A stretch of 64,000 bases of DNA from Piper betle (lineage: Eukaryota > Streptophyta > Magnoliopsida > Piperales > Piperaceae): positions 173,791-237,790 of the forward strand of contig JAURVB010013220.1 in assembly GCA_033002965.1 (NCBI GenBank), written 5' to 3'. The notes under the pieces were generated by a model that did not search any database, had not been told where the DNA came from, and saw only the letters and a list, made by a program, of their open reading frames with translations. Positions 1 to 10,258 of this stretch are shown piece by piece. The translations under genes were made by a program, and so were the position numbers. How positions within the stretch are numbered: the stretch's first letter is position 1; each line of letters starts with the position of its first letter.

Positions 1-1045
1 TGTACATGATGGTCATGACTTTTAGAATTTGCCCTAGCGACTTTCGAGGCAAAATATTTGGCTTGCCATGTTAATGGAAAATGATATAGGCATTTCTCTT
101 TGATGAGTCTGGGCCTTTCTTCAAGCCTACCTAATATGAATTATCCTCTGTACACAATTTCATGGCCTTTATTATACATATTTGTTTGATTACCCTTATT
201 TTAGCCTTGGCCTTTTTATTGAAAATATATCTTGCTACTTGAGTCCTAGCACCCTAGTGTTTTGAATTCGTTCTAAATTCTAACAAGAGATGAAACTTTG
301 ATTAGTATGGGGGGAAGGCATTGCATGTTAATAGAGTGGTGATTGAGTAGATAGTGTAGACTTTCCTGGCACTTTGCTTTGTAAAGAAAAAAAAAAAGAA
401 AGAAAAAGAAAAAGATGAGGCAATGATCCTCCACCAGTAAATACAAGATGAAGCAAGAGTCTTCCATTGGTTTGAAATAAAAGAAAAAAGAAAAAGCAAT
501 AGGTAGTCAATGGAAAATCAAAGCAAAGTTAGTTCTTATATTGGGTCAACTCGATACTACATTTAAGGAAGTTTGTGTCATATTGCTTGGGGATTTGTTG
601 TACATGTATGTCAGGATTTAGAAAGGATTTTTAATTCTAGGGTGCATATTAGCCTCTGATTTTTCTATCTTGTTTATCCTATTTTTGGTCCCTAGCCCCT
701 GGCCCCATTATAACCTATAAAGACCTATTGATTCCATTGAATTGGCATTGCCTACATTAGTGGAGATGGGAGCGAAAGGTAAATATATTTAAGCATGTGC
801 TTGATTGTATTCTCTTGGTTGCAGATGAGAATGATAAGCCAATGGACTATCACACACACGGAGAGCTTTCTTTTGGATGCGATTGATGAAAGGGAATTTC
901 TGATTTAATTGACATCTTGTTGCCTCTGGATAGTTTGATTAAGAATCATATGAGAACATAATGGGGACTAAGTATTTTTGTGTAGTAAAATTTTCTTTGT
1001 TATGATATTTTGCTCGGGACGCGCAAAAGTTTAAGTTTGGGGGTG
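1..1045 (+). mobile_element. 3' non-coding tail of a Tat/Athila-like LTR retrotransposon
   Basis: No credible reading frame is present. The stretch is AT-rich, with an A/G tract at about 384-415 and a second at about 480-497. It ends in a GACGCGCAAAAG stretch followed by TTAAGTTTGGGGGTG (about 1031-1045), which looks like the polypurine tract that closes the interior of plant Tat/Athila-type gypsy elements. The coding part would lie left of the window. The family assignment rests on this tract and on the LTR that follows. Confidence 0.45.
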
Positions 1046-2184
1046 TGTTAAGTGTTTAAAATATATGATATTTACCCATATTTTTAATATGATTTTGTAC
1101 TTCCCGGGTATAAACATTATTAATTAAGTGATATTTTACTTTATTTTTTGGTGTTAATTAATATTTTATTAGATATGCTTAATTTTGGTGTTTCAATGCA
1201 GAAAAAGATGAATAAATTAAACTTTGGAATTGAATGGTCATGACACTTGGCCCCACCCAATGGCTACAAGTTATGGTGTTCAATAGAGTCGAGGAGTTGG
1301 AAACTTGAAGCGACATCATAATTAATTAGACTACGTCGATTTGTGAACACCCTCTTCGAATTCTTGTATCTCCACTTCTATATAAAGGGGTGGTCATTTG
1401 TTGTTGATCATATCTCAACTTTTGGCTTAGCAGTTTAGTGAAAGAAAATATTTTTAGTTTTTGTAATTTCTTTCTCTTTCATAATAAAAATTAGTTTCTT
1501 TTTTATATTGTTTTCTATTTTTATTATGGAGTAGTCTTATATTTCGTTCTAGAGAAGAATGAAACTTAACATGATTTAATTGAATTTATTTCAAGCTTTT
1601 ACTCTTTTATTCAATCAGATTGTTTGAATTATCATGTTCTAAATGCTAAGAATAGATAGATCGCCTATATTTTAGATCATGAGGTTTAATTAGATTTCAG
1701 GAGAAATTAATTAGATTAGTCATTGATAATTCATCATACGACGAGTCTTTTGACTTGTTTGTCGTTGTGGTCGGGAGATACACAACACCGTATGCGATTG
1801 TAAGGCAAATCTTAATGCATTATTTTGTTGATTAATCAATTATCACCGGGAGGTAGAAATTGAGGCAAAATAATAGAAGCATGATGGAGCGGGAGCCACC
1901 ATGTCATATAATTACCCTAGATCGACAATCTTAGGGAATAAAAGTTAAGAGGAAGATTTGATGAAGATTAAATTGATGTTAAGGGAAATTCGACTCTAGA
2001 ACGAGTTTTATCATTTTAACTTCTGCTTTTAATTTAAAGTTATTACTTAGATTTAGTTAAGTCAATTATTTTTGTTTTATTTTTAATTTGATTTTCTTTA
2101 ATTAATTTAAGGAAATTCATCTCCCTGTGGGAACAATACTTGAATTTATCATTATATTACTTGTTGCGACCATGTATACTTGCA
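1046..2184 (+). repeat. LTR of the Tat/Athila-like element
   Basis: Starts TGTTAAGTG directly after the G-rich polypurine tract and ends ACTTGCA after a CTCCCTGTGGGAA...TTGTTGCGACC stretch typical of Tat/Athila-like LTR ends. Length is about 1.14 kb. A TATA box (TATATAAAG, 1379-1387) and a later AATAAA (1483-1488) give a plausible U3-R-U5 layout. The partner LTR is not in the window, so it cannot be told whether this is a full element running off the left edge. Confidence 0.5.
1379..1387 (+). promoter_or_regulatory. TATA box in the Tat/Athila-like LTR
   Basis: TATATAAAG about 335 bp into the LTR, followed about 100 bp later by AATAAA (1483-1488), the order expected for an LTR promoter and its poly(A) signal. 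No transcription data are available here. Confidence 0.45.
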
Positions 2185-3600
2185 TGTCATTAAAATTATT
2201 CAAATAGCCTACCACCTCTTTTCCCCCATCTCCTCTCCTCTTCTCCCCATAACCACCCTCTTCCTTCCAGCCTCCTCCTCATCCTTCCTCCTCCCCCACC
2301 TCATCATCCTCCTCCCCTTCTCCTCCTTCCTCTATGTTCTTCTTCCCTGCAAAGTACACTCTTCCCCCTCTCGTTTCTTTTTATTTTTGGGCATGTCATG
2401 ATGTGTTTGTATGTAGATCTCCTTGTTTAGGGATGTAGATGTGTAGATCATCATAATCATTTACATCTAATGATTTCTTGATAAACTTTTGATTTTCATT
2501 TGTAAAATGTGATAAATGCTTGTGTTTATGAAAAGTTGTAATCTACCTAATAACGGTCAAAACAAGAAAAAAATTAAAACATTGTAATTTTTTGCCGCAT
2601 TGATGTGACCTTGTTTTGCATACCAAATTGATTAAATAATTAAATAATTAAAATATTAATATTTTAACTTGTATTTGATTAATTAAAATAAAGGCGGCAT
2701 GAAAATCTTAAGTTAAAATAATAATTAACAATTATATTAACTAAATAAAATGTATGAGATTATTTTTAATATAATCTTCAATTAACGGGCAGACACAAGT
2801 AATATGTGTTTGATTAGACATCTCAACTTGCTTCAATAGAACCAACCAAATCTATTTGATTCAATATTTTTCAAGTTCTTATTATTATAATCAGGGTTAA
2901 TATAATTAATTGAGCCAACATCTCAAATTATTATTTTTAATTATTTGCTAAGATCTTATACTCGATTAGTGTTCTGGATATATCAAATAAAATTGCCCTG
3001 GAATCTCAATTGTAATTTGTTATTTCATGTTATCTTCAAACGTGGATTGAATCTCAGAATTTACTTCATAATGCGCCAAGATCTCTGTCTTAACATCTTT
3101 ATTTATTTTTATCAAATTTTATGCAATTATGATTATGATGCTCATTATGAAATGACGTGTTGTGAAGTGCTCTTTAAATTCCTGCCCTCCTTGCATGGCA
3201 TATCATTTGCTACATCTAAGATTGTCTTCATATCATCATATGCATATTATCATGAGTGAGAGTTGAATAGTGGGACTACGTTTGTTAAGTCGTGCGGAGT
3301 TGAGCTTGTCGAGATACGACATAGAGCTTTCCTCACTGGTTCATTAGGACTCTTGCTTGATCTGCTACTTGACTATATGTTGTTTTATTTTTATTTCGTA
3401 GGATGTAGTTAGTAGTATTTTATTAAATCCCACTACTTATTGGTCATCTAATCAATATTTCGGCTTGATAAAATTTCAAAGTTTAGATCACTTATGTGAA
3501 TTTCAAAGAACATGAGATTCAATTAAAATTTTACATAAGCACTATTTATCATACCCTTCCTAAGCCTTATAATTACTGTATGATTTCTTAATTTCTATGC
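2185..3600 (+). repeat. Diverged D-type LTR sequence, plus orientation
   Basis: No gene. A pyrimidine-rich run (2216-2370) mirrors the purine-rich run of the minus-strand D LTR (4776-4945). The block around 2815-2880 (CTCAACTTGC...CAATATTTTTCAAG) reads like the reverse complement of 4260-4320. The block at 3340-3475 (TTAGGACTC...GTAGGATGTAGTTAGTAG...CCCACTAC) matches the reverse complement of 61800-61900. Similarity is low and the ends are not defined. Confidence 0.4.
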
Positions 3601-5438
3601 ACGCATGTTGGATGGGAGCGTGATGCCCATTGAGGGGCCTAGTCGGTACCCACCTATGGTTCTATGTTATACGGTTAGTATTTATGATTCTTAACTATAA
3701 TACATGCTAGCAATGTGTATTCGGCATGTGCATGCCATATGTTGAGTGTATCCAAACCATGCAATGTTGTTGATAATTAGTTTGGCTCCATTGGCCATAG
3801 TAATGACATGTTGTCGACCAAATTCTAAGCTATCTAACGATGAGGACAGTTGCACACTCCTGTATGATGAATGTGTGCAATACATGAATAGCCCTAAATA
3901 CAACAAGGATGGTGACATCAATAGAAAATTAAATAAATACACTGATATGATATGGTCTGATAATTGTGTCCCATGTGAAATCATATATCGTGCAATAAAC
4001 TAAACATGTTAATAAACCATATGCTAAAATCATAAGTATGATGTCAATATATTACGAACACCATCTTGGCTTAAACTCACACAATTGAGATATCAAAAGA
4101 TGTCGACGTATCTGGGGATCTGGTCAACTAAACTTGAGATACCCTAATCTATTAAACAGTCACATAGTATCTGAATAATTATTAAAGCAATCTGATTTTG
4201 TTGGTAAATTAGTTGGCAACCCAACCGTTAAATTGTCGAGTTGAATTGAGATCTGGAACGTGAAAAATATCAAATCAGACAGATTCAATTAGCTTGTGTA
4301 GAGTGAATTGAGATGCCGTAATCACCCAACCCAACTATGCAAATAATGATTTTTATTAATTAAATCTTGTTTCTTTTAATAAAATAATTAATTTAATTAT
4401 GAAATTAATTAAGGTCACTTGATTGATTTGTTTTAAAATTAAACATGAATGCAACTTATTATTACGTTGCTTATTTAATTAATCAATAATTAGTATGTGA
4501 TCCGGGCAATTCAGACACGACCTAAATTTTATGAAGTTCACATTTTTTTATTGCAATAACCTTGATTGGGTGATTTAGGAAGTGTTTTACTATGCACAAT
4601 CAACAAACACATATTACGCAATCTAAATAATAATAAAGGTACAATTTTTATATAAAAATAAAATTTTTATAATGATCTAACATGCAAAACATAATGAATA
4701 ATATGCCAAAATGATCAAAATAATATGATATACATGATTCTATCAAGATCTATATGGAACAATGATAACATGTAAAGCAACCAAAGAAAAGGGAAGAAAA
4801 GCGTACCTGGAAGGTGATGAAGAGAAAGGGAAGGAGAGGGGGAAAGAGGGAGAAGAAAGGAGGAGAAGAAGAGGAGAAAAGAGAGGTGAAGAGGGTGGAA
4901 GAGGTGGAGAGGGGCGGGAAGAGGAGAGGGAGAAGGGGAGAACAATTGTGGCGGCTAGGGTTTGTGTAAAAAAAAAAGATTTGAGCACGAATGCCGCGCC
5001 CTCATTAATGAGCGCCATGACACTAAGCATACGCATGGCACACCACATGCGTGCCAGTGCCATGAAGCTAGACCCCAAACGGTGAGAAAAGTGGGAAATT
5101 GGGGGGAAAGAAGGGGAAAAGCTGGGGTTGACCGAAGAAGTCTACAAGGGAACGACTAGGGCTAGAGGGTATGCCGAAGATGCATACAACATGACTCTAA
5201 TGAGACACACATTGCTAGGCTAACTAAACACCCATTATAATAATAAATCCACGACTTGGCAATTGGGACCGACTGGATAAAACTCAATGGCAGTCGCACC
5301 CAATGCCCAAGTCCACAACAACACACAAGGACCCACTTAGCGCTAGCACGATCGAAGTGGACCAGCCAAATGCTAACTGAGCCTAACCAAAGCCCAAACC
5401 GGTTGCAAAAACACCGAGCTGACGAGTTGGGCTTTACA
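3601..5438 (-). repeat. 3' LTR of element D (minus strand), partly degraded
   Basis: On the minus strand the LTR begins TGTAAAGCCCAACTCG at 5438, right after a polypurine tract. It is alignable by eye with the minus-strand copy ending at 63534: same start, same purine-rich block (4776-4945 versus about 62895-63075), and the same block around 3960-4090 versus 62070-62200. The distal end near 3600 is lost or rearranged. Short open frames here (for example 3746-4003 and 5162-5575) are chance ORFs with no similarity I recognise. Confidence 0.6.
4776..4945. repeat. Purine-rich (GA) tract inside the D LTR
   Basis: About 170 bp almost entirely A and G on the plus strand (polypyrimidine on the LTR sense strand). 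The same tract occurs in the other D LTR at about 62895-63075. It creates spurious Lys/Glu/Arg-rich or Pro/Ser/Leu-rich open frames. Confidence 0.7.
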
Positions 5439-5452
5439 ACCGCCCCCCTTAA
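5439..5452 (-). other. Polypurine tract of element D
   Basis: On the minus strand TTAAGGGGGGCGGT abuts the LTR start at 5438. Further upstream on that strand lies a GAGGATGGAATTTTC motif, equivalent to the AGGACGAAATTTTTC next to the PPT of A. It fixes the orientation of D and the inner edge of its 3' LTR. Confidence 0.7.
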
Positions 5453-5942
5453 GAAAATTCCATCCTCAGAATTGACCTTAAAGAGAACAACCACCCAAAG
5501 CATAAAATAGCAGCAACAACAAGAGCTGCAAGCCACAACAAGGCAAGGGAAAAGAACGGTGGCTACTTCACACAACAGGTGGAATGAACAAGCCAGGGAA
5601 ACGCTGCCTCACCTAGTCCTCATGCACCCAAGTGCCTCCTCAACGCCATGCCTGGACCACAAAACCTTGACCAAGGGTGTCTCTTTCAGATGAAAAGAAC
5701 CACCGGCATCCTCCTCATAAGACAGGTCAGAACGGATCTCCAAATCCTTGTATGAGATCTGGTGCTACCGATCGGGCACATATCCCTTCAGCAGAGATAC
5801 GTAGAACACACGAGGCACTCATAACAAACTAGGTAGAAGGGGGAGTGTGTAGGCCACCTCTCTTCCTTGCTCAAGCACCTAAAACAGACCACCATATCTA
5901 GGGCTCAACTTGCATTGCTTTCCACATCTCACACTTCTTATG
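5453..5942 (-). pseudogene. Element D: end of pol (integrase C-terminus / chromodomain-like), decayed
   Basis: Minus-strand translation in changing frames gives recognisable pieces of the Tekay-type pol C-terminus: a SPRYGGLF-like stretch near 5900, then DLEIRSDLSYEE and PLVKVLWSRHGVEEA between about 5750 and 5600. These are the segments after the integrase core that bind DNA and, in chromoviruses, resemble a chromodomain. Several stops and frame changes interrupt it, so it is not functional. The upstream part of the same gene resumes at 15953, on the other side of element A, which landed here. Positions 5453-5590 hold only low-complexity leader to the PPT. Confidence 0.65.
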
Positions 5943-5947
5943 GTTGG
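5943..5947. other. Target-site duplication of element A, left copy (GTTGG)
   Basis: GTTGG directly before the TGTAAAAC start of the left LTR; the same five bases follow the right LTR at 15948-15952. A perfect 5-bp duplication shows that 5948-15947 is one integration event. Confidence 0.95.
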
Positions 5948-6429
5948 TGTAAAACCTGTGACTCGAGTCAGAGTTTTACGGGAGTGAACCAGTCGGTTCA
6001 ACTGTCGGTTCGAGTCGAGTCAGCTTCATGGACCGCGAGCTGAGTTGAGGCCAGCTGTGAGTTATGAGCGATGAGGGTCATGTATGCTCAAATGTACGAT
6101 GATAACGCCTAAAAGATGATGAAAAATGGGTTATCAAGTATATGGAGGTATGCAGTATTGATTGTTATTTTTATTTGATCGTAGAATAGTTCTAGGCCGA
6201 ATAACGCATTAGGACGCGTTGGATTATATTCGGGTGGGCTATTAGTTATAGAGCATGCCATTTGGATGTTGTTGTGTTTGTTTTATTTTATGGAATTTTT
6301 CCATATTTTTCTAGATTTTTTTAGGATTTATTACGAACTAGTTATTATTTTGACTCGAGTAGGAATCGAGTCAATACTTATTTACGAAACTGCCATTGAG
6401 GATACTTCTCTTCCTCCCGACACTTACCC

Positions 6430-7080
6430 TTCCAAACCCTAGCCACGCCACCCATGGTCGTCGCCACTGCCGACGCCGCACTGCCGCCGATCAACGCCGC
6501 CCCGCCCCGCCGTGCAGTCGCCGTGCCGCCACGACCCACCCCGACCACCATCTCGCCGCCACGACGTCGGAATCGCCCCACGAAACCACCTCGGCCGTCG
6601 CCACTCCGAGCCAGATTCCGCCGCCGTCCGGGCCGCGCCGCCGCCGCTGTGGCCCTGACGACCACCCCCTCGCCGTCGCCGACGTTTCCCCCACCATCCC
6701 GACCGCCGTCGAGGCCGGGCGCAGCCTTGATCGGAGCACGCCGCCACCGCCAGCCCATTTTCGACGCCGCCGTCGACGGCCATCGCCGCCTCGGCTACCT
6801 TGTTTGACACCACCATCGGACCAAGCTCGTCGAGCTGGTGCCGATAGACCCCCTGATTGCTCCGTCCCGAATCGTCGCCGGAAAACCGCCGAGAAAATCG
6901 CCGACACTCGCCAGAAAACCGCCGGAACCGCCGGAAAATTGGATTCGTGGGAAATTCGCCGGATCATCCGCCGAACGCACCTGGTCCAATCTGATCGGAC
7001 TTCGGACGCCGCTAGGTGCCGAATTCGAGTTTCGAGCCACAAAACGGAAACCCTAGCCGTCGCCGATTTTCGACGACGCG
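6430..7080. repeat. GC-rich island in the A LTR
   Basis: About 650 bp of CpG-rich sequence with internal CGCCGGAAAACCGCC-type repeats, set in AT-rich DNA. It is preceded by a CCAAACCCTAGCC stretch and followed by GCGAGGTATAATTTATTTTA, which looks like a plant exon edge next to an intron start. Long overlapping open frames occur on both strands because stops are rare in such DNA. Equivalent islands occur at 13640-14230 and 53515-54170. Confidence 0.7.
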
Positions 7081-7545
7081 AGGTATAATTTATTTTAATT
7101 TAATTATTTGAAAGTATTGATTATTAGAATTGCATGCTAGGATTGGTGAATTGTATGTTATAATAATATATATAAATGTAGATTTGATTAAGGATAAAAT
7201 GTGAAATTTGCTTGATTGAGTGGTGTTAAAAATGGAGGCTAAGAAATAAATTAGGGTAACTAGGTAATGATCATGATCTAATGCAAATTAGCCTAAGTAG
7301 GCTTGCTAGAATTGATATAGGTTGATGTGTGTTGATTGATGCGTGATTGTGTTGATTGTGTGTGCATGCTATAGGATGTGTGATTCATCATGCGGGCGTT
7401 AGTTTTTAGCTTGATTGTGTAGGTACGGTGTAGGAGCTCGCCGCCTAGGCGCGTGGACCCGTGTGGAGCTTCTACCAGGTCCGTTTAGGACTCGTTCTCT
7501 GTTTTACGCTACTCTATTGTATATTTGATTTATCATGTGCAGGAT

Positions 7546-7581
7546 GAGTTAAGTGGCGTTTTATCGGATCCCACTTAACTC
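7546..7581 (+). promoter_or_regulatory. Conserved LTR hairpin
   Basis: GAGTTAAGTGG (7546-7556) pairs perfectly with CCACTTAACTC (7571-7581) around a 14-nt loop ending GGATC. The same structure is at 14694-14729 and 54636-54671. Related LTR families keep the loop wording but have different stems (see findings). Confidence 0.65.
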
Positions 7582-7690
7582 GGGCCATTTAGCGAACAGT
7601 TTTATTTCGGATTAATAACCCTCGAGGATGAGATCCCTCGAGTTTGTTTTCGAACTTCAGATCCAGCTCATGATGCCTTCGGGCCTATTG

Positions 7691-7697
7691 TATAAAT
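7691..7697 (+). promoter_or_regulatory. Likely TATA box of the A LTR
   Basis: TATAAAT within CCTATTGTATAAATCCC. It is kept in the other A copies (14839-14845, 54781-54787) and in the E left LTR (39060-39066). It is the best promoter candidate in the 3' half of the LTR; the start site is not provable from sequence. Confidence 0.5.
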
Positions 7698-8793
7698 CCC
7701 AACCCAGGCCTATATATGTATAGTTTTCGTGTTTTCGGTGAGAGATGGGATGAGGGGTACTTGCGGCCACGTCTTCAGATAGGGCGTGTGCTCGGAAGAG
7801 CGGGCTCTGGAGCTGGGGAGAACCCACTTCGTTCCCGAAGGATCCGGACAACTCCACCTTTGAGTTCCTCAAACCCGGAGAAGTGTGGAGGTTTACGGGT
7901 ACTGCAATGCAGCGCATGTCTAGACTTGTGGTTCAAAGGGTACTGAAGGCGACTGCCTGAGAGTGCTCGGCCTTTGTGCTCAAGGCCAGGAGTAATATGG
8001 AAGGTGCAGAGGGCGGTAAGGAATGAAATTTGATGCGAGAAGCGATAGAGAAATGGCCAAGGTATGAGAATGAGAAAGAAAGGGGGATGCTGTCGACCCG
8101 ATGGCGACGGCTCCGACGTATGTGCCTTGATGAGAGTTCTTGAGGAAGTATATGGTTTTGATTCAACAGGAGAGTTTGCTCTCCTGTGCCAGATTGATAT
8201 TAGTTATTTTCCGGGCCGGTAACACTCGTTGCTGACGGTTTTTCTATATATATGTAGGTGAGGAATGCGAGCGATGAAAGCTGTCGGGACTGCGGAGGAG
8301 CAGCACGGAACCGCGCACACATGTACCTGCCGCGTGTAACGTATGTATAATGATGGTATGTTATTGTTATGTAAATGATAATTTTGATGTGTTTGCTTGA
8401 ATGAATTACTTGTTATGAAACGAACTGATAAATATGAATGAGTAGGGAGCCTTGGAGTTCAGACTCGGCTCGGGTAAAAACGAATGAGATAATGATTTAA
8501 TGTCAATGTAGATTGTTATGTGTTATCGTATTTTCATAAAATAGTATATATTTTCTTTTGGTTTCTCATTTGTTGTTTTGTCTTATTTTGCTTGTACATC
8601 ATAGCATGCATGTAGGACTCCGTTAGAACCCAATCGTTCCCATTCATGCATGTCATATTTGCATCTCCATCTTGAGACGCCGAGAGTAGATCCTGGTCGG
8701 CTTATCCGAATCTAGTAGATTAACGAACGGTTCGGTCGCCGGTGACATTTCCGGGTTGGTTCACGGGTGAGCCGAAACGGGGTGTTACAGGAG

Positions 8794-8850
8794 TGGTATC
8801 AGAGCCAACTCTTGGCACATGTTCTCTGATACCAACAATTGTATCAGAGC
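8794..8850 (+). other. Primer-binding site of A with inverted and direct extra copies
   Basis: TGGTATCAGAGCC begins four bases after the LTR (8794) and matches the complement of the plant initiator-Met tRNA 3' end, the usual primer for minus-strand DNA synthesis. It is followed by an exact inverted copy, CTCTGATACCA (8824-8834), and a second direct copy, TTGTATCAGAGC (8839-8850). The first two can form a perfect 11-bp hairpin. Confidence 0.9.
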
Positions 8851-9020
8851 TAACCCTTGGTTGATTAAGATGGTAGATGCGTTATAGGTTACATGTGTGC
8901 CGAAGCTGCTCCGAGCTGTACTAACAGGTATTTTTCTGTCTTTATGTTTTTGTTCACAGATTTTCTTACCTAACAGTGGTGTGACAGGGTGAGTAGATTA
9001 GAGTAGGGTACACAAACAGG

Positions 9021-10258
9021 ATGGTGACACAGACCCGTCGGACGCAGATCTGGACCCCATCGCCTCCAGTAGTCAGACAGGATAGTCCCGACCATGGTCA
9101 CAGTGACACAGCTTCCAGTCAACCTAGGACCACCATGCCACCAGCAGAGACGAGTGTACCGGTATCAGCAAGTCGTCGCACGGAGAGTCATTGCCGAGAC
9201 AGTCGACGCGACAGTCACCGCAGTGGGAGTAGTCGACAGGAAAGGGATGCTGCAATAGCTAGGCTAGTTGAGGTTCAGATGCAAATGCAGCAGAATCAGG
9301 AGGAATTTAGGAGAGAGCTCAGACAGATAGCTCTATCAGTGGCTAGAGTAGAGAAGAGACCAGTCATGGATGAAGAGGCGCAAGGAGAGCCACTGGCGCC
9401 CATGGGCCCTCAGCCACCACCTCCTCCTCCACCGCTGCAACAGGGAACTACCCCCGCAACTCTAGTTGCCTCACTTCAGGCAAGGATGAGACAGGACGCC
9501 GGTGGACCTGCGATAGCAGGTAGCGGGCAAACCGTAGGGGGAGTAGAGCAGTTGGAGGTGACAGTGTACCAGTTGGTACGGGATCACAGATTCCTCGTTA
9601 TGAGCAAGCAGAGGGATCAAATAGATCTGTAGATGTGAGGAGTTTGGAATTGTGGCAATATGAAAGATTCGTGAAGAATGGCGGACGACCTTTCTTTGGG
9701 AAGTTGGATGCTGAGGAGGCATTCGTATGGATATCGTGGGCCATAGGAGTGTTTGATAGTATGGCATGCCCCGTAGAACACAGAGTGCGCGTCGTTACAT
9801 GAGCATTCCAAGACGAAGCGAGGATATGGTGGAGTTCGGTGCAGAATTCTGTATTCGCTCATCGCCAGCCTCAGGACATCACTTGGGAGGAATTCAGAGT
9901 GGAATTTGATGGAAAGTATTTTCCACCAGATGTTAGGAGAAGGAAGGAACGAGAGTTCCAGATGTTGAGGCAAGGGCCTATGACAGTAGTACAGTATGAG
10001 ACGAGTTTCAGAGCATTGGAGAGATTCGCACCAGATTTGGTTCCAACCGAAGGAAGAAGAATAGAGCGCTTCTATGAAGGCCTCCATCATGAGATCTGTT
10101 ACAGTTGCGGTCAACCGGGACATAGGGCTACAACGTGTCCGACTAGCCAGAGCCAGCAGTTGACACTCCCAGCGCCTCAGTAGAGACTTGCACTTCCAGC
10201 TCCCCAGCAGCAGTCACAACAGAGAGGCCAACAGGGCCATGGACAAGGCCAGAGAGGT
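9021..10258 (+). pseudogene. gag: Element A gag (capsid/nucleocapsid), broken
   Basis: The first frame starts at ATG 9021 (MVTQTRRTQIW) and runs to 9632. It holds a Ser/Arg-rich head, a Gln-rich likely coiled stretch and a run of seven prolines. A frame change near 9625 shifts to a frame with a TGA at 9800-9802 and TAG at 10181-10183. That frame carries the retrotransposon gag core (ITWEEFRVEF, then REFQMLRQGPMTVVQYETSF to about 10100). A CCHC zinc knuckle (CYSCGQPGHRATTC) comes immediately after HHEI, whereas gypsy Gag usually has a linker of the order of 100 residues there, so an in-frame deletion is likely. Gag forms the virus-like particle in the cytoplasm; this copy cannot. Confidence 0.85.

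Larger units (their letters stand above)
5948..8789 (+). repeat. 5' LTR of element A
   Basis: Runs from TGTAAAAC to GTGTTACA. It has three zones: a 5' part with a short terminal hairpin, a GC-rich island (about 6430-7080), and an AT-rich 3' part with a conserved hairpin (7546-7581), TATAAAT (7691-7697) and the R/U5 region. Two other copies are in the window: 13160-15947 and the solo LTR at 53030-55643. A 230-codon open frame in the GC island (6396-7088) is broken in the other copies and is not counted as a gene. Confidence 0.95.

Noticed and set aside
2945..3259. 104-codon frame as a host gene
   Set aside because: AT-rich, no motif, inside sequence resembling a diverged LTR.
3746..4003. 85-codon plus-strand frame as a small gene
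   Set aside because: It falls in the D LTR, has no recognisable motif, and the matching region at 61930-62080 does not keep it open.
4743..5085. Lys/Glu/Arg-rich and Pro/Ser-rich frames near 4900
   Set aside because: They are read from the GA-rich tract of the D LTR; both strands are open because of composition.
6396..7088. 230-codon plus-strand open frame in the A LTR as a gene
   Set aside because: It lies in CpG-rich DNA where all frames are long, has Pro/Arg/Thr-rich composition, and is broken by a 39-bp deletion or frame changes in the other A copies.
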